From contig NZ_RHOV01000023.1 in NCBI RefSeq assembly GCF_003946655.1, positions 1 through 36,117 of the forward strand: a stretch of DNA of 36,117 bases, in the 5' to 3' direction. The notes below the pieces were generated by a model, which was given only the letters and a program-made list of their open reading frames with translations, was not told the DNA's origin and ran no database searches. The stretch comes from Lapidilactobacillus achengensis (GTDB taxonomy: Bacteria > Bacillota > Bacilli > Lactobacillales > Lactobacillaceae). Numbering within the stretch: the stretch's first letter is position 1; every line of letters begins with the position of its first letter. Below, piece after piece: positions 15,720 through 24,329 of this stretch. The position numbers were made by a program, and so were the translations under genes.

Positions 15720-15962
15720 TTATGCTTGATGCGCCACGATATACTTGACCACATCATCGATTGTGTTCAACTTCTCAGCTTCATCGTCCGGAATCTCGCC
15801 GCCAAAGGTATCTTCAAGCTCCAGCACGAACTCCACCAAATCGATCGAATCCGCCGCTAAATCATTTTTGATATTGGTCGATCGTGAAAGTTGATCTGCC
15901 TTGACCTCGAAACGCTCAGCGATCAGGTCAACTACTTTATTATAGACTTCTGTTTCTGTCAT
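15720..15962 (-). CDS. acpP: Acyl carrier protein, 80 aa
   Basis: ACP carries growing acyl chains on a phosphopantetheine arm during fatty-acid and phospholipid synthesis. The modification site is DSIDLVEFVLELE, with the serine at about residue 38 in a DSID context (a variant of DSLD). The protein is short and acidic, as expected, and ends EKLNTIDDVVKYIVAHQA. Three ATG codons are in a row; the third (15962) is 7 bases from AGGAGG and fits best, although 15968 is also open. It follows plsX but has its own promoter (16086-16091). The fabD and fabG genes found between plsX and acpP in Bacillus are absent here. Confidence 0.95.
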   Translation of the reverse strand: MTETEVYNKVVDLIAERFEVKADQLSRSTNIKNDLAADSIDLVEFVLELEDTFGGEIPDDEAEKLNTIDDVVKYIVAHQA

Positions 15963-16085
15963 CATCATTCCTCCTCGTCACATTATATCAATTGATCACT
16001 TATTTGAACTTCTGGTCACCTGGCGGTCATAACCACCTGGCCGATCAGGTCCGGCTAAGCGGGCACGCCTGAGTGATCTGTTCAT

Positions 16086-16091
16086 ATTATA
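16086..16091 (-). promoter_or_regulatory. -10 box of a likely acpP promoter
   Basis: On the minus strand CTGTATAATATG holds a perfect TATAAT (16091-16086), about 124 bases before the acpP start. The -35 region is GC-rich and poor. A likely terminator of plsX lies just upstream (T-run near 16139-16145), which supports a new start here. Confidence 0.55.
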
Positions 16092-16137
16092 CAGGAAAAC
16101 GCCAGCGGACGGGGCGCGAAAACCATTTAATTCTGTG

Positions 16138-16160
16138 AAAAAAAGGCAACATCGCCTGCA
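16138..16160 (-). terminator. Possible weak terminator after plsX
   Basis: On the minus strand AGGCGATGTTGCC, a short stem GGC/GCC with a 6-base loop, is followed by seven T residues. The stem is small, but the T-run is good, and it lies about 30 bases past the plsX stop. Confidence 0.4.
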
Positions 16161-16188
16161 AGGGCCGCGACGACCCCAACAAAGGTTC

Positions 16189-17193
16189 TTATTTGATCGG
16201 ATTTTGTTTCAAATAGTCGATTACTTGGGGAATCGTCTTTTTGACCAGCATTTCGCGAATTTGACCGATCGTGGATACGACCGCCGCTTCCTTGGACCCG
16301 CCGTGAGTTTTGATCACCGGCGCGTTAACGCCCAACAGGACCGCGCCGCCGTTCGCTGAGGTACTGAACCGTTGCTTGACCCCACCTAACGCCGGCTTGA
16401 TCAAGACCGCGCCTAGCTTGGCCCGCGCGCCACCGTTCAACAGGCTTGATTTGATCTGATTCATCAACAGCGCCGCCATGCCTTCGGTTGCTTTCAAGAC
16501 CGCGTTGCCGGTGAACCCGTCGGTGACCACCACGTCCGCCACGTCCGTCAAAATAAAGCCAGCCTCCACGTTGCCTTGGAAGTTCAAATTCGGATTGGCT
16601 TCTAACCGTTGATAGACCTCTTGATGTAAACTATCACCCTTGTCAAACTCACTGCCATTGTTCAAAAGTGCGACCCGCGGTTCCTTGATGCCGCGAATAT
16701 CCCGGGCGTAGATCGACCCCATCAAGGCCCACTGCTCCAAGTAATTGGCCTTGCTTTCGGCGTTGGCGCCAGCGTCAAGCAAGTTGACCACATTGTTCGG
16801 ATTCGTTGTCGGCAACGTTGGCATCAACGCTGGGCGATCGATGCCTTTGATGCGACCGATCACGAAAATACCTGTAGCCAACAAGGCGCCCGTATTTCCC
16901 ATGGAGAAAACGGCCTCCGCGGCGCCATCTTTGACGGCTTGCGCGGCCATCACCATTGACGAATCTTTCTTAGAGCGGACAGCCTTGACCGGCTCATCCT
17001 CGTTGGTGATCACACTATTTGATTGCACCAACGTCAAACGTTCGTCGTTTTGGATCAGTGGTTTGACTTGAGCCAGATCGCCAAACAAAACAAATTCCAG
17101 ATCCGGCCATTGATCCCGGGCCTGCTCGACTCCTTTAATGACAACTGCTGGCGCGTGATCGCCGCCCATAGCATCTACTGCGATTTTCATCAT
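16189..17193 (-). CDS. plsX: Phosphate acyltransferase PlsX, 334 aa
   Basis: PlsX converts acyl-ACP and phosphate to acyl-phosphate, the donor used by PlsY to make lysophosphatidic acid. The N-terminus MKIAVDAMGGDHAPAVVIKG is diagnostic. It is followed by SMGNTGALLATGIFVIGRIKGIDRPALMPTLP, LLDAGANAESKANYLEQWALMGSIYA, and DGFTGNAVLKATEGMA. The length is normal. I chose the ATG at 17193, 8 bases after GAAGGA; the next codon (17190) is also ATG, and an ATG at 17202 overlaps the ribosome-binding site. It begins a few bases after the recG stop. The recG-plsX-acpP order is the standard one. Confidence 0.95.
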   Translation of the reverse strand: MMKIAVDAMGGDHAPAVVIKGVEQARDQWPDLEFVLFGDLAQVKPLIQNDERLTLVQSNSVITNEDEPVKAVRSKKDSSMVMAAQAVKDGAAEAVFSMGNTGALLATGIFVIGRIKGIDRPALMPTLPTTNPNNVVNLLDAGANAESKANYLEQWALMGSIYARDIRGIKEPRVALLNNGSEFDKGDSLHQEVYQRLEANPNLNFQGNVEAGFILTDVADVVVTDGFTGNAVLKATEGMAALLMNQIKSSLLNGGARAKLGAVLIKPALGGVKQRFSTSANGGAVLLGVNAPVIKTHGGSKEAAVVSTIGQIREMLVKKTIPQVIDYLKQNPIK

Positions 17194-17205
17194 TGATTCC
17201 ATCCT

Positions 17206-19236
17206 TCAATCAAATTGGTCCGCGGCTTGTTGCGCACGCAGATATTGTGCCAGCCCTTGATGATCCGGTTGACGCAAGGTCGGATCGGCTGTTATCAATT
17301 CTTCGGCGACCTGGTGCGCCGCCATCAGTGTATTGTTGTTCGTGATCGGATCGCCAAGGCGAAATTCAGGTAAGCCCGATTGCTTATCTCCAAAAATATC
17401 ACCTTGACCCCGCAATTTCAAGTCGGCTTCCGCCAAAACAAACCCATCATTGGTCGCCGTCATGATTTCCATCCGTTTGACCGCCACTTCATTCGTCGGG
17501 TCAGCGATCAAATAACAATAAGCTTGACGCTGCCCCCGACCGACCCGACCGCGCAACTGGTGTAACGTCGCCAAGCCAAAGCGGTCCGCGTTGAAGATCA
17601 GCATCACGTTCGCGTTTGGCACATCCACGCCAACTTCCACCACCGTGGTAGCCACCAGAACCTGAACTTGGCCTTGGCTAAAAGCCGCCATGGTGGCCTC
17701 TTTGTCCGCTGGTGTCATCTGTCCATGTAACAAGGCCACCTGATAACGTGCGCCGAAATATTTCGTTAAACGTTCGTAAAGGTCTTCGGCGTTTTTCAAA
17801 TTGACCTGGTCGGAATCGCTGATCAAAGGTGCGATGACGAAGGCTTGATCACCCTGGGCCAACTGTTGCTCGGTCAGGGCTAAGGCTTGATTAGCCTGAT
17901 TGGTCTTCAGCCAGTGCGTTTCGATCGGTCGCCGCCCCGCCGGCAATTCGTCAATGGTGGAAATCGCCATTTCGCCATAAGTGGTGATCGCCAGCGTCCG
18001 CGGGATCGGTGTGGCCGTCATCGCCAAAACATCGGGATTTTGTCCCTTTTCCCGTAAGGCGCGGCGTTGATTGACGCCGAAACGATGTTGCTCATCGATC
18101 ACGACAAACCCCAAAGCCTTGAACGCGACGCCAGACTGGATCAAAGCGTGGGTCCCGATGACAATATTGGTCCGCCCGGACTTGATGGCTTGCAAGGCCT
18201 GCTCCCGCTCGGCAGGTTTCAACGAACCGGTCAATAACGTGACGGTGACTTGCATCGGCGCGAACAACCGGCTTAGTTTCTGGAAATGCTGCTCCGCCAG
18301 AATTTCGGTCGGCACCATCAAGGCCGCTTGGAAGCCCGCGGTAACCGCGGCGAACATGGCGATCGCCGCCACCACTGTTTTCCCTGAACCCACGTCACCT
18401 TGAAGCAGCCGGTTCATATGAGCCGGCGCTTTCAAATCAGCGCAAATTTCATTGACCACGCGCTTTTGCGCCGCCGTCAATTTGAACGGCAGCGTGCCAA
18501 TAAATTGCCGCAAGGGCGCAAGTTGATACGGCAACACCAACCCTTGCTCCGGGTCTTGGTCCTGTTGGCGCAATTGGGCGATCTGCACCTCAAACAAGAA
18601 GAACTCCCGGAAAATAGCCGTCCGTCGCGCCGCAGTTGATTCGGCTTGATTACGGGGGAAATGCATTTGGCGCACCAATTCGAAATCAGTCAGCAGACGA
18701 TAATGCTGGCGGATTTCCGCGGGGATCACATCAACCAACCCCGCCGCCTCCTGTTTAAAAGCGGTTTGGATCAAGCTGATCAATTTCTTCTGGCGCATCC
18801 CCTTGTTCACAGAATAGATGGGATCCAGCTCATTTTGCGTCTGCTGGGTAATGACTTTCATCCCCACCACCCGCTTTTGCGGTTCATTCCATTTGCCGTA
18901 AATCGCGACTTCTTCGTCCGGAACAAATTTATCCTTGAGCCAAGGTTGGTTGAAGAACGTCGCGATCACCGCCACCGAATCGATCAACAAGCGCACGTTC
19001 AGTCGGATCTTGTGCGGCCCGAAGCGACTGATCACCGGTTCACTGATCACCACGCCCTTGAACAGCGCCTTTTCCTGATCCTGCAATTCCGCCAGGGGCC
19101 GCGCTTTTAAATCATCATACCGGAAAGGAAAGTAAAACAGCAGCTCTCGCAAGGTGTGAATGCCTAGATCCCCGAGGGCCGTCACAGTTTTAGGTCCAAC
19201 TCCGGCCAATTGACTGACTGAATCATCCAATGCCAT
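17206..19236 (-). CDS. recG: ATP-dependent DNA helicase RecG, 676 aa
   Basis: RecG remodels stalled forks and branched DNA. The wedge and OB domain occupies about the first 230 residues (VGPKTVTALGDLGIHTLRELLFYFPFRYDDL). Helicase motifs follow: LLQGDVGSGKTVVAAIAM (Walker A, about 277-294), VIGTHALIQSGVAF, VVIDEQHRFGVNQR (a DEQH box, about 377), MTATPIPRTLAITTYG, and VATTVVEVGVDVPNANVMLI with QLRGRVGRGQ in the second RecA fold. The start is the ATG at 19236 (MALDDSVSQLAGVG), 7 bases after GGGAGG; upstream frame to 19308 is unsupported. It lies just past the fakA terminator, with no clear promoter visible. Confidence 0.97.
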   Translation of the reverse strand: MALDDSVSQLAGVGPKTVTALGDLGIHTLRELLFYFPFRYDDLKARPLAELQDQEKALFKGVVISEPVISRFGPHKIRLNVRLLIDSVAVIATFFNQPWLKDKFVPDEEVAIYGKWNEPQKRVVGMKVITQQTQNELDPIYSVNKGMRQKKLISLIQTAFKQEAAGLVDVIPAEIRQHYRLLTDFELVRQMHFPRNQAESTAARRTAIFREFFLFEVQIAQLRQQDQDPEQGLVLPYQLAPLRQFIGTLPFKLTAAQKRVVNEICADLKAPAHMNRLLQGDVGSGKTVVAAIAMFAAVTAGFQAALMVPTEILAEQHFQKLSRLFAPMQVTVTLLTGSLKPAEREQALQAIKSGRTNIVIGTHALIQSGVAFKALGFVVIDEQHRFGVNQRRALREKGQNPDVLAMTATPIPRTLAITTYGEMAISTIDELPAGRRPIETHWLKTNQANQALALTEQQLAQGDQAFVIAPLISDSDQVNLKNAEDLYERLTKYFGARYQVALLHGQMTPADKEATMAAFSQGQVQVLVATTVVEVGVDVPNANVMLIFNADRFGLATLHQLRGRVGRGQRQAYCYLIADPTNEVAVKRMEIMTATNDGFVLAEADLKLRGQGDIFGDKQSGLPEFRLGDPITNNNTLMAAHQVAEELITADPTLRQPDHQGLAQYLRAQQAADQFD

Positions 19237-19269
19237 GACGTCACCTCCCGACCACGACGATGCAGTCCA

Positions 19270-19330
19270 AATAAAAATGGTAAAGGAGCGCGCCTGGCAA
19301 AAATCCACCCCACGCGTTCTTCTTTACCAT
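19270..19330 (-). terminator. Large terminator hairpin after fakA
   Basis: On the minus strand TGGTAAAG (from 19329) with a downstream AACGCG pairs with CGCGCTC and CTTTACCA (to 19278). The stem has about 15 pairs with small bulges and a 20-base loop, and is followed by TTTTTATTT. It is 15 bases past the fakA stop. Confidence 0.75.
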
Positions 19331-19343
19331 GAAAAATCATCTT

Positions 19344-21008
19344 CTATTCTACCGCGATCAAATATGGATAAACCGGCTGATCACCTTCATGGATCTCAAC
19401 TTCGATCGCGTCGTCTTGGGCAGTGATCGCGTCGGCAACAGCTTGCGCCTCGGTTTCATCACCGGTTTGCCCAACGATCAAGGTCACGATCTCACTGTCT
19501 TCATCAAGCATCTTCAGGGCCGTTTGGATCGCAGCCGTTTGTCGGTCAGGATCATCGACAATGATTTTGCCATCAACGATCCCCATGAAATGATCTTTGT
19601 GGATCTGTAACCCATCGATTTCCGTATCGCGAATTGCTTGCGTGATCGAGCCACTTTTCACGGTTGCTAAGGCCGCGGTCATTTCACTTTGATTCTCTTC
19701 AAGGGACGCCTCACCATTAAAGGACAGCAACGAAGTCATGCCTTGAGAAATCGATTTGCTGGCAACAATGGCGACTTTAGCGTCGACCACCTCAGCCGCT
19801 TGTTGCGCCGCCAAAAGAATATTGCCATTATTCGGCAAGACAATGACCTTTTCCGCCTTGGTCGCTTTGATCGCGTCGGCGATATCTTGGGTACTTGGGT
19901 TCATCGTTTGACCGCCGCTCAGTACATAAGTGGCGCCCAGACTCCGGAACAGATCAGCGACGCCTTCACCTGCGGCAATGGCGACAATTCCCCATTCCTT
20001 GGCTTCTTCTGGTTCGGCCTCATCATGATCAATGATCGTTTCATGCTGGATCCGCATATTGTCGATCTTGATTTTCTCAAGGGCGCCATAACGTTGGCCA
20101 TAACCTAAGACTTCGCCCGGATTCTCGGTATGGACATGGACTTTGACGACTTCATCATCAGCGACAACCAGCAACGAATCGCCGATTTTGCTTAAATGTT
20201 GGCGGAAGTCATTATAATCGAACTGATCAGTCGTTGTGGCGTCCTTCCCCAACTCGATCATCATTTCCGTACAGTAACCGTTGACAATATCGGCTGTCGC
20301 TAAATGACTTTGCGCCGACTGGTGATGGGTGGCGTTGACCATCTCATCCATCTCTTGTTCATCAGGCACGTAAACATCCTGCTCCGCGGTTTCGCCAGAA
20401 AGACCTTCCAGGAACCCTTCATAAATGAAGACCAAGCCCTGGCCACCAGAGTCAACCACGCCGACCTCTTTCAAAACAGGCAACAGATTCGGTGTATTCG
20501 CCAAGGATTTCTTGGAGGATTCCACCAACGCCCGCATGATCTCAATAATATCGTCGGTCTTCTTGGCTTTCAGCAAAGCGCCTTTAGCAGCTTCCCGAGC
20601 GACCGTCAGAATCGTCCCTTCAACCGGCTTCATCACCGCTTGATAAGCCGTCTGAACCCCGCCAGTAAAAGCGTCGATCACGTCTTGGGCATTTAGCGTC
20701 TCTTTGTGCTCCATGCTCTTAGCGAAGCCACGAAACAGTTGTGATGTGATCACCCCAGAATTACCCCGAGCGCCCATCAATAACCCTTTGGCGAACGCCT
20801 TAGCCAAGGTCCCCACATCAGTAGCGTTGGACTCATTGACCGCCTTCGCCCCTGATTTGACCGTTAAATTCATGTTCGTACCCGTATCACCATCTGGCAC
20901 CGGAAAAACGTTCAATGAATTGACGAAATCAGCGTTCAAGCCCAGCCGGTGTGCAGCGACTCGGACCATATCTTGAAATTCTTTTGCTCGTATCTCTTTT
21001 AACTCCAC
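19344..21008 (-). CDS. fakA: Fatty acid kinase catalytic subunit FakA (YloV/DAK family), 554 aa
   Basis: FakA phosphorylates fatty acids bound to a FakB (DegV-family) protein, feeding acyl-phosphate into phospholipid synthesis together with PlsX. The N-terminal DhaL-like ATP-binding domain reads NSLNVFPVPDGDTGTNMNLTVKSGAK, with the metal-binding aspartates, then LLMGARGNSGVITSQLFRGF and VVDSGGQGLVFIYEG (to about residue 200). The middle and C-terminal domains include CTEMMIEL, HVHTENPGEVLGYG and LPNNGNILLAAQQAAEVV. The length is standard. The start is the GTG at 21008, 7 bases after AGGAGG; an upstream ATG at 21029 has no such site. It follows yloU by 31 bases. Confidence 0.94.
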   Translation of the reverse strand: MELKEIRAKEFQDMVRVAAHRLGLNADFVNSLNVFPVPDGDTGTNMNLTVKSGAKAVNESNATDVGTLAKAFAKGLLMGARGNSGVITSQLFRGFAKSMEHKETLNAQDVIDAFTGGVQTAYQAVMKPVEGTILTVAREAAKGALLKAKKTDDIIEIMRALVESSKKSLANTPNLLPVLKEVGVVDSGGQGLVFIYEGFLEGLSGETAEQDVYVPDEQEMDEMVNATHHQSAQSHLATADIVNGYCTEMMIELGKDATTTDQFDYNDFRQHLSKIGDSLLVVADDEVVKVHVHTENPGEVLGYGQRYGALEKIKIDNMRIQHETIIDHDEAEPEEAKEWGIVAIAAGEGVADLFRSLGATYVLSGGQTMNPSTQDIADAIKATKAEKVIVLPNNGNILLAAQQAAEVVDAKVAIVASKSISQGMTSLLSFNGEASLEENQSEMTAALATVKSGSITQAIRDTEIDGLQIHKDHFMGIVDGKIIVDDPDRQTAAIQTALKMLDEDSEIVTLIVGQTGDETEAQAVADAITAQDDAIEVEIHEGDQPVYPYLIAVE

Positions 21009-21039
21009 AGTTGTTCCTCCTGATGACATTTACTCAACT

Positions 21040-21408
21040 TTAATCTAAATCGCCAAGGACCTTGACACCCTGCACGAACACATTGACTGAGTTTGCTGCC
21101 ATCCCAAGCATTGATTCAAGATTGTATTTTACTTTATCTTGCACATTTCGACAAACTTCAGAGATTTTAGTACCATACGCGACCACGACATAAACATCAA
21201 CCGCCACGTCGTCATCTTCCTGACGGACAACAACCCCGCGGGCATAATTCTCCCGCCGCAGAATTTCATTTAAATTATCGCGGATCTGATTTTTGCTGGC
21301 CATGCCAACGATTCCATAAATATCGGTTGCGGCACCGCCGACCACAGTAGCGATCACACTGTTGGCGATGTCGATCTCACCATATTTCGATTTGATTTTG
21401 ACTGCCAT
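21040..21408 (-). CDS. yloU: Asp23/Gls24 family envelope stress protein (YloU), 122 aa
   Basis: Asp23-family proteins are membrane-associated and linked to alkaline and envelope stress; the yloU paralogue next to yloV is near-universal in Firmicutes. The features are MAVKIKSKYGEIDIANSVIATVVGGAATDIYGIVGMA, then VDVYVVVAYGTKISEVCRNVQDKVKYNLESMLGM and NVFVQGVKV at the end, matching the family. The length is standard. A clear AGGAGG lies 6 bases before the ATG. It has its own likely promoter (21461-21489) just beyond repeat copy C and is the first gene of yloU-fakA. Confidence 0.94.
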   Translation of the reverse strand: MAVKIKSKYGEIDIANSVIATVVGGAATDIYGIVGMASKNQIRDNLNEILRRENYARGVVVRQEDDDVAVDVYVVVAYGTKISEVCRNVQDKVKYNLESMLGMAANSVNVFVQGVKVLGDLD

Positions 21409-21460
21409 ATGGCGCCTCCTATAATGATTCTTAACATATCATGATAGCATTCCACTCACC

Positions 21461-21489
21461 ATTTTAGCATAACGCCGCCGCATTTGAAA
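21461..21489 (-). promoter_or_regulatory. Likely yloU promoter
   Basis: On the minus strand TTTCAA (21489-21484), a 17-base spacer, then an extended -10 TGCTAAAAT (hexamer 21466-21461). It is about 52 bases from the yloU start. Confidence 0.5.
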
Positions 21490-21550
21490 ACAAGATGTAT
21501 GGAAAAGATCAGAGTGCGGAGCGCAACGGGTTGACTGTGAGCACGTTTCA

Positions 21551-22130
21551 ATGATGCCCGCAGCTTGCGCTGCGAAATTCGGGGTGAGCTCGCTGTGGGC
21601 GTCACTTTGAGCTTCGCAAAACCCGCGAATCTCAAAGCTGAGCCTTATTCTAAGCGGCAAAGCCGCTAAGAATAACGACACGGCGATCTCACCCCGAATT
21701 TCTCCGCTCCAGCCGCTCAACGTTTTAACATTCGTTTGAGCACTCACGCCCGCTGGCAGGCTATGGCCAATTGATGGGGAGCCACGCAAATGGCGACCGT
21801 GGTTAGTGGTTACAATTTTTAAATTGGTGACACCAGTGCAGTCTGTTTGATGAACTAGGTCAAGTTTCTGATGAAGCGGCTGAATCTGTCAATTCCTTCG
21901 CAAATTGTTTAAGGAGCAGGCAAGATGATTAGCCAAGACAACCTGCACCATGCAACTAATCCACCTCAGTTGAGTTTGCAGTACCACAACAATGCTCGGA
22001 GAAACTGGTAGCTGCCCTCGTATAAATTGACAAATTTCCACGCAGTTGACGGCAACGGTTGGCAATTACAAATTCGTACCGATAGTAATACCGTAACAAT
22101 TTGCTTGATGATTAATGGCAAAAAAACCAC
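21551..22130 (+). repeat. Composite repeat, copy C (left module and centre, right module eroded)
   Basis: Left module: hairpin CGCAGC-TTGC-GCTGCG (21559-21574), then 15-bp perfect arms at 21574-21588 and 21688-21702. These enclose a CTTTGAG/CTCAAAG hairpin with inner arms TTCGC and GCGAA, and a TTATTCTAAGCGGC/GCCGCTAAGAATAA hairpin. The centre AAATTGGTGACACC is near 21819-21832, and a diverged TTGCAGTACC near 21976. After about 22000 the right module is not recognisable. A 31-base piece just to the left (21514-21544) is shared in reverse complement with the khpA-rimM gap. No credible gene lies in 21409-22203. Confidence 0.8.
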
Positions 22131-22153
22131 TATTTCACGATTCTGTTAGGACA

Positions 22154-22187
22154 ATAAAAAAAGATCACAGCAACAAAGGCTGTGATC
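22154..22187 (-). terminator. Terminator after rpmB
   Basis: On the minus strand GATCACAGC (22187-22179) pairs perfectly with GCTGTGATC (22171-22163) around a 7-base loop, followed by seven T residues. It lies 16 bases past the rpmB stop. Confidence 0.92.
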
Positions 22188-22203
22188 AACTTTTTAACAC
22201 GTA

Positions 22204-22389
22204 CTAGACGCGTGTAACTTTACCTGATTTAAGTGCACGAGCAGAGACCCAAACACGTTTAGGCTTGCCGTCAACTAAAATACGAACCTTTTGAAGGTTT
22301 GGCTTCCAAGTGCGGCGTGATGAGTTCAAAGCGTGTGAGCGCTTGTTCCCGAAACTTGTTTTACGTCCAGTAATAAAATCTTTAGCCAT
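22204..22389 (-). CDS. rpmB: 50S ribosomal protein L28, 61 aa
   Basis: L28 is a small basic large-subunit protein needed for 70S assembly. [61 protein letters not shown] is a complete L28 of the usual length. It lacks the cysteine pairs of the zinc-binding form, so it is the zinc-independent type. AGGAGG lies before the ATG. It is a single-gene unit with its own promoter and terminator. Repeat copies lie on both sides, C downstream and D upstream. Confidence 0.96.
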   Translation of the reverse strand: MAKDFITGRKTSFGNKRSHALNSSRRTWKPNLQKVRILVDGKPKRVWVSARALKSGKVTRV

Positions 22390-22443
22390 TGTCGTACCTC
22401 CTTCTTGGTTATGTATTCGTAAAAAGCTTACCTGATTAAATCT

Positions 22444-22471
22444 ATCATAAATGCCCTAGGGGTGCAAGCAA
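22444..22471 (-). promoter_or_regulatory. Likely rpmB promoter
   Basis: On the minus strand TTGCTT (22471-22466), a 16-base spacer, then TATGAT (22449-22444), about 55 bases before the rpmB start. It lies between the gene and the left edge of repeat copy D. Confidence 0.55.
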
Positions 22472-22538
22472 AATTTTGAAAGTAACTGGGAAAACTTTTC
22501 CTGCGCTGGCACGGAACGTGCTTTCCGGTGTTGATATT

Positions 22539-23655
22539 GCCCGCGGCTTGCGCTGCGAAATTCGGGGTGAGCTCGCTGTGGGCGTCACTTTGAGCTTTTC
22601 GGAAAGGCGCCGAAAATCTCAAAGCCGAGCCTTATTCTAAGCGGCAAAGCCGCTAAGAATAACGACACGGCGATCTCACCCCCGAATTTCTCCGCTCCAG
22701 CCGCTCAACGTTTTAACAGCCGTTTGAGCACTCACGCCAGTTGGCAAGCTATGGCCGATTGATGGGAATCTACGCAATTGACGACCGTGGTTAGTGGTCA
22801 CAAGATTTAAATTGGTGACACCAGTACAATTTGCCTGATGAACAGACCTAGTTCGCAGTGAATCAACTGAATCTGTTGATTTCCAACCCGAACCCGATTA
22901 GGTAAGTGAGATAAAGCTGTCGGCACTATCCGAAATGTACCGACCTACTAATCCCAATCCGTTGGTATTGCCGTACCATCTCAAAAGCGGGCAATTGTTT
23001 GACCTCTAGCTCGCAAAAGCACCACTTCAGGTACGTCGCCTCAATTGCAGATAGGCTCAATTCTGCCTAGCAACCGGCTGGGACTGCGCGGCTCAGTGGT
23101 GAAATTGTCCTTGGCGGCTTTGCCGCTTAGGACAAGGCTCGATTTGAAGACAATTCCCGCTTTTGGAATTGGCTTCAAACGATGCCCACCACGTTCCAGT
23201 CCGCATCAGCAGTCCCCAGTCCGCATCAGCAGTCCCAGCCGGTTGCGCTCACGCGCAACACCCACCAGAACCCGCAATCAAGCGCAAAATCAAGAATAGA
23301 AACTAGTCGTTCCCAATCGGTTGGTATTGCCATACCACCCAAAAAGTGGGTAATTGTTTTGACCTCTAGCTCGCAAAAGCACTTCGTCAAATCCTTAGCT
23401 TCGATTGCAGATAAGCGCAATTCTGCCCAGCAACCGGGTCGGGCCATGCGGCTCAGCAGTGAAATTATTCTTTGCGGCTTTGCCGCTTAGAATAAGGCTC
23501 GATTTTGAGACAAGCCGCGGGCTTTGCGGATTGGCTCAAAACGATGCCCACTGCGTTCCAGCCGCACAAATGGCCCGACCCGGTTGCGCTCACGCGCAAC
23601 ACCCACCAAAACCCGCAATCAAGCGCAAGATCAAGAATAGAAACTAGTCGTTCCA
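22539..23655 (+). repeat. Composite repeat, copy D (left module, centre, and two right modules in tandem)
   Basis: Left module: hairpin at 22542-22557, then arms 22557-22571 and 22675-22690 (one extra C), with an inner hairpin whose arms are TTTTCGG and CCGAAAA. The centre TTTAAATTGGTGACACC is near 22805-22821. First right module: 17-bp perfect arms at 23071-23087 and 23229-23245, inner stem TTGTCC/GGACAA, and a hairpin with arms CAATTCC and GGAATTG. Second right module: 17-bp perfect arms at 23431-23447 and 23570-23586, inner stem TTATTC/GAATAA. GAATAGAAACTAGTCGTTCC closes each unit (near 23295 and 23635). The small frames in 22390-23681 are not credible genes. Confidence 0.85.
23196..23235 (+). 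repeat. 20-bp perfect tandem duplication in copy D
   Basis: CCAGTCCGCATCAGCAGTCC occurs twice in direct succession (23196-23215 and 23216-23235), at the start of the right arm of the first right module. It looks like a recent slippage event, since no base has diverged. Confidence 0.9.
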
Positions 23656-23681
23656 ATCAACTCAAACATTACCCACCGCAA

Positions 23682-24329
23682 CTAATCCCGGGTCAAGATC
23701 ACCGCCACCACACCAGCGTCAAACGAAAAGACGGCCGCCGTGTCAGGCAAAAATTCATTGCTGGACCACGAAGTCGGAAACGCCGCTGTGTAAGCGGACA
23801 GCGGATATTTAACTTGCCGTAAAGTCAGCTTCTCGACAGCGGTCAGGCTAACAAAAGCAAGATAGCGGTAGGCCGGGTCTGGTGGGAGCGTATAAGTACC
23901 CGGACCATAAAAACGAATCACATTTTGGCGGTCGATCAACGTCACGCGCCCTAACCAAGGGGCGTAAGCCGGCATGGTCATCATAAAGAAGTTGACCAAT
24001 TCGTGATCCAATCGGCCACCTGTCGCCCCATAAAGCTCGACTTGATCCGCTTGTAGGTCAGTGAAAGCGGTCGTCAACGCCCATTGCGAATCCGTGAAAT
24101 CTTTCTCTGGTGTGGTGTAACGCAGATCAGGAATGGTCTGTTCGATTCGATGGCGTTCAGTCACACTGAGCGAATCAAAATCACCCAATCCGATCGCGGG
24201 CGTAATCCCATGATCCAATAAATAAATCAGCCCATGATCCACACCGATCCAAAGCGCTGACGGCGCGGTTGGTAGCGGTGGGATTTGGGCTGTCGGTCCG
24301 CCCAGCATAATACAAACAGTTCTTGACAT
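23682..24329 (-). CDS. thiN: Thiamine pyrophosphokinase, 215 aa
   Basis: ThiN transfers pyrophosphate from ATP to thiamine, making the cofactor thiamine diphosphate. The conserved run is present: WIGVDHGLIYLLDHGITPAIGLGDFDSLS (about residues 27-55), YTTPEKDFTDSQWAL with the EKDxTD motif, ELYGATGGRLDHELVNFFMM, and a C-terminal beta domain ending with TSWSSNEF. The length is standard. The ATG at 24329 follows AGAGG and starts 23 bases after the rsgA stop. In Bacillus rpe lies between rsgA and thiN; it is not here. No clear simple terminator follows; the hairpins of repeat copy D begin within 30 bases. Confidence 0.94.
   Translation of the reverse strand: MSRTVCIMLGGPTAQIPPLPTAPSALWIGVDHGLIYLLDHGITPAIGLGDFDSLSVTERHRIEQTIPDLRYTTPEKDFTDSQWALTTAFTDLQADQVELYGATGGRLDHELVNFFMMTMPAYAPWLGRVTLIDRQNVIRFYGPGTYTLPPDPAYRYLAFVSLTAVEKLTLRQVKYPLSAYTAAFPTSWSSNEFLPDTAAVFSFDAGVVAVILTRD

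Noticed and set aside
22539-23655. Possibility that the elements are T-box or other riboswitch leaders of the adjacent genes
   Set aside because: They run in the opposite orientation to the genes, lie upstream of the visible promoters (outside the mRNA leaders), and show no T-box motif.
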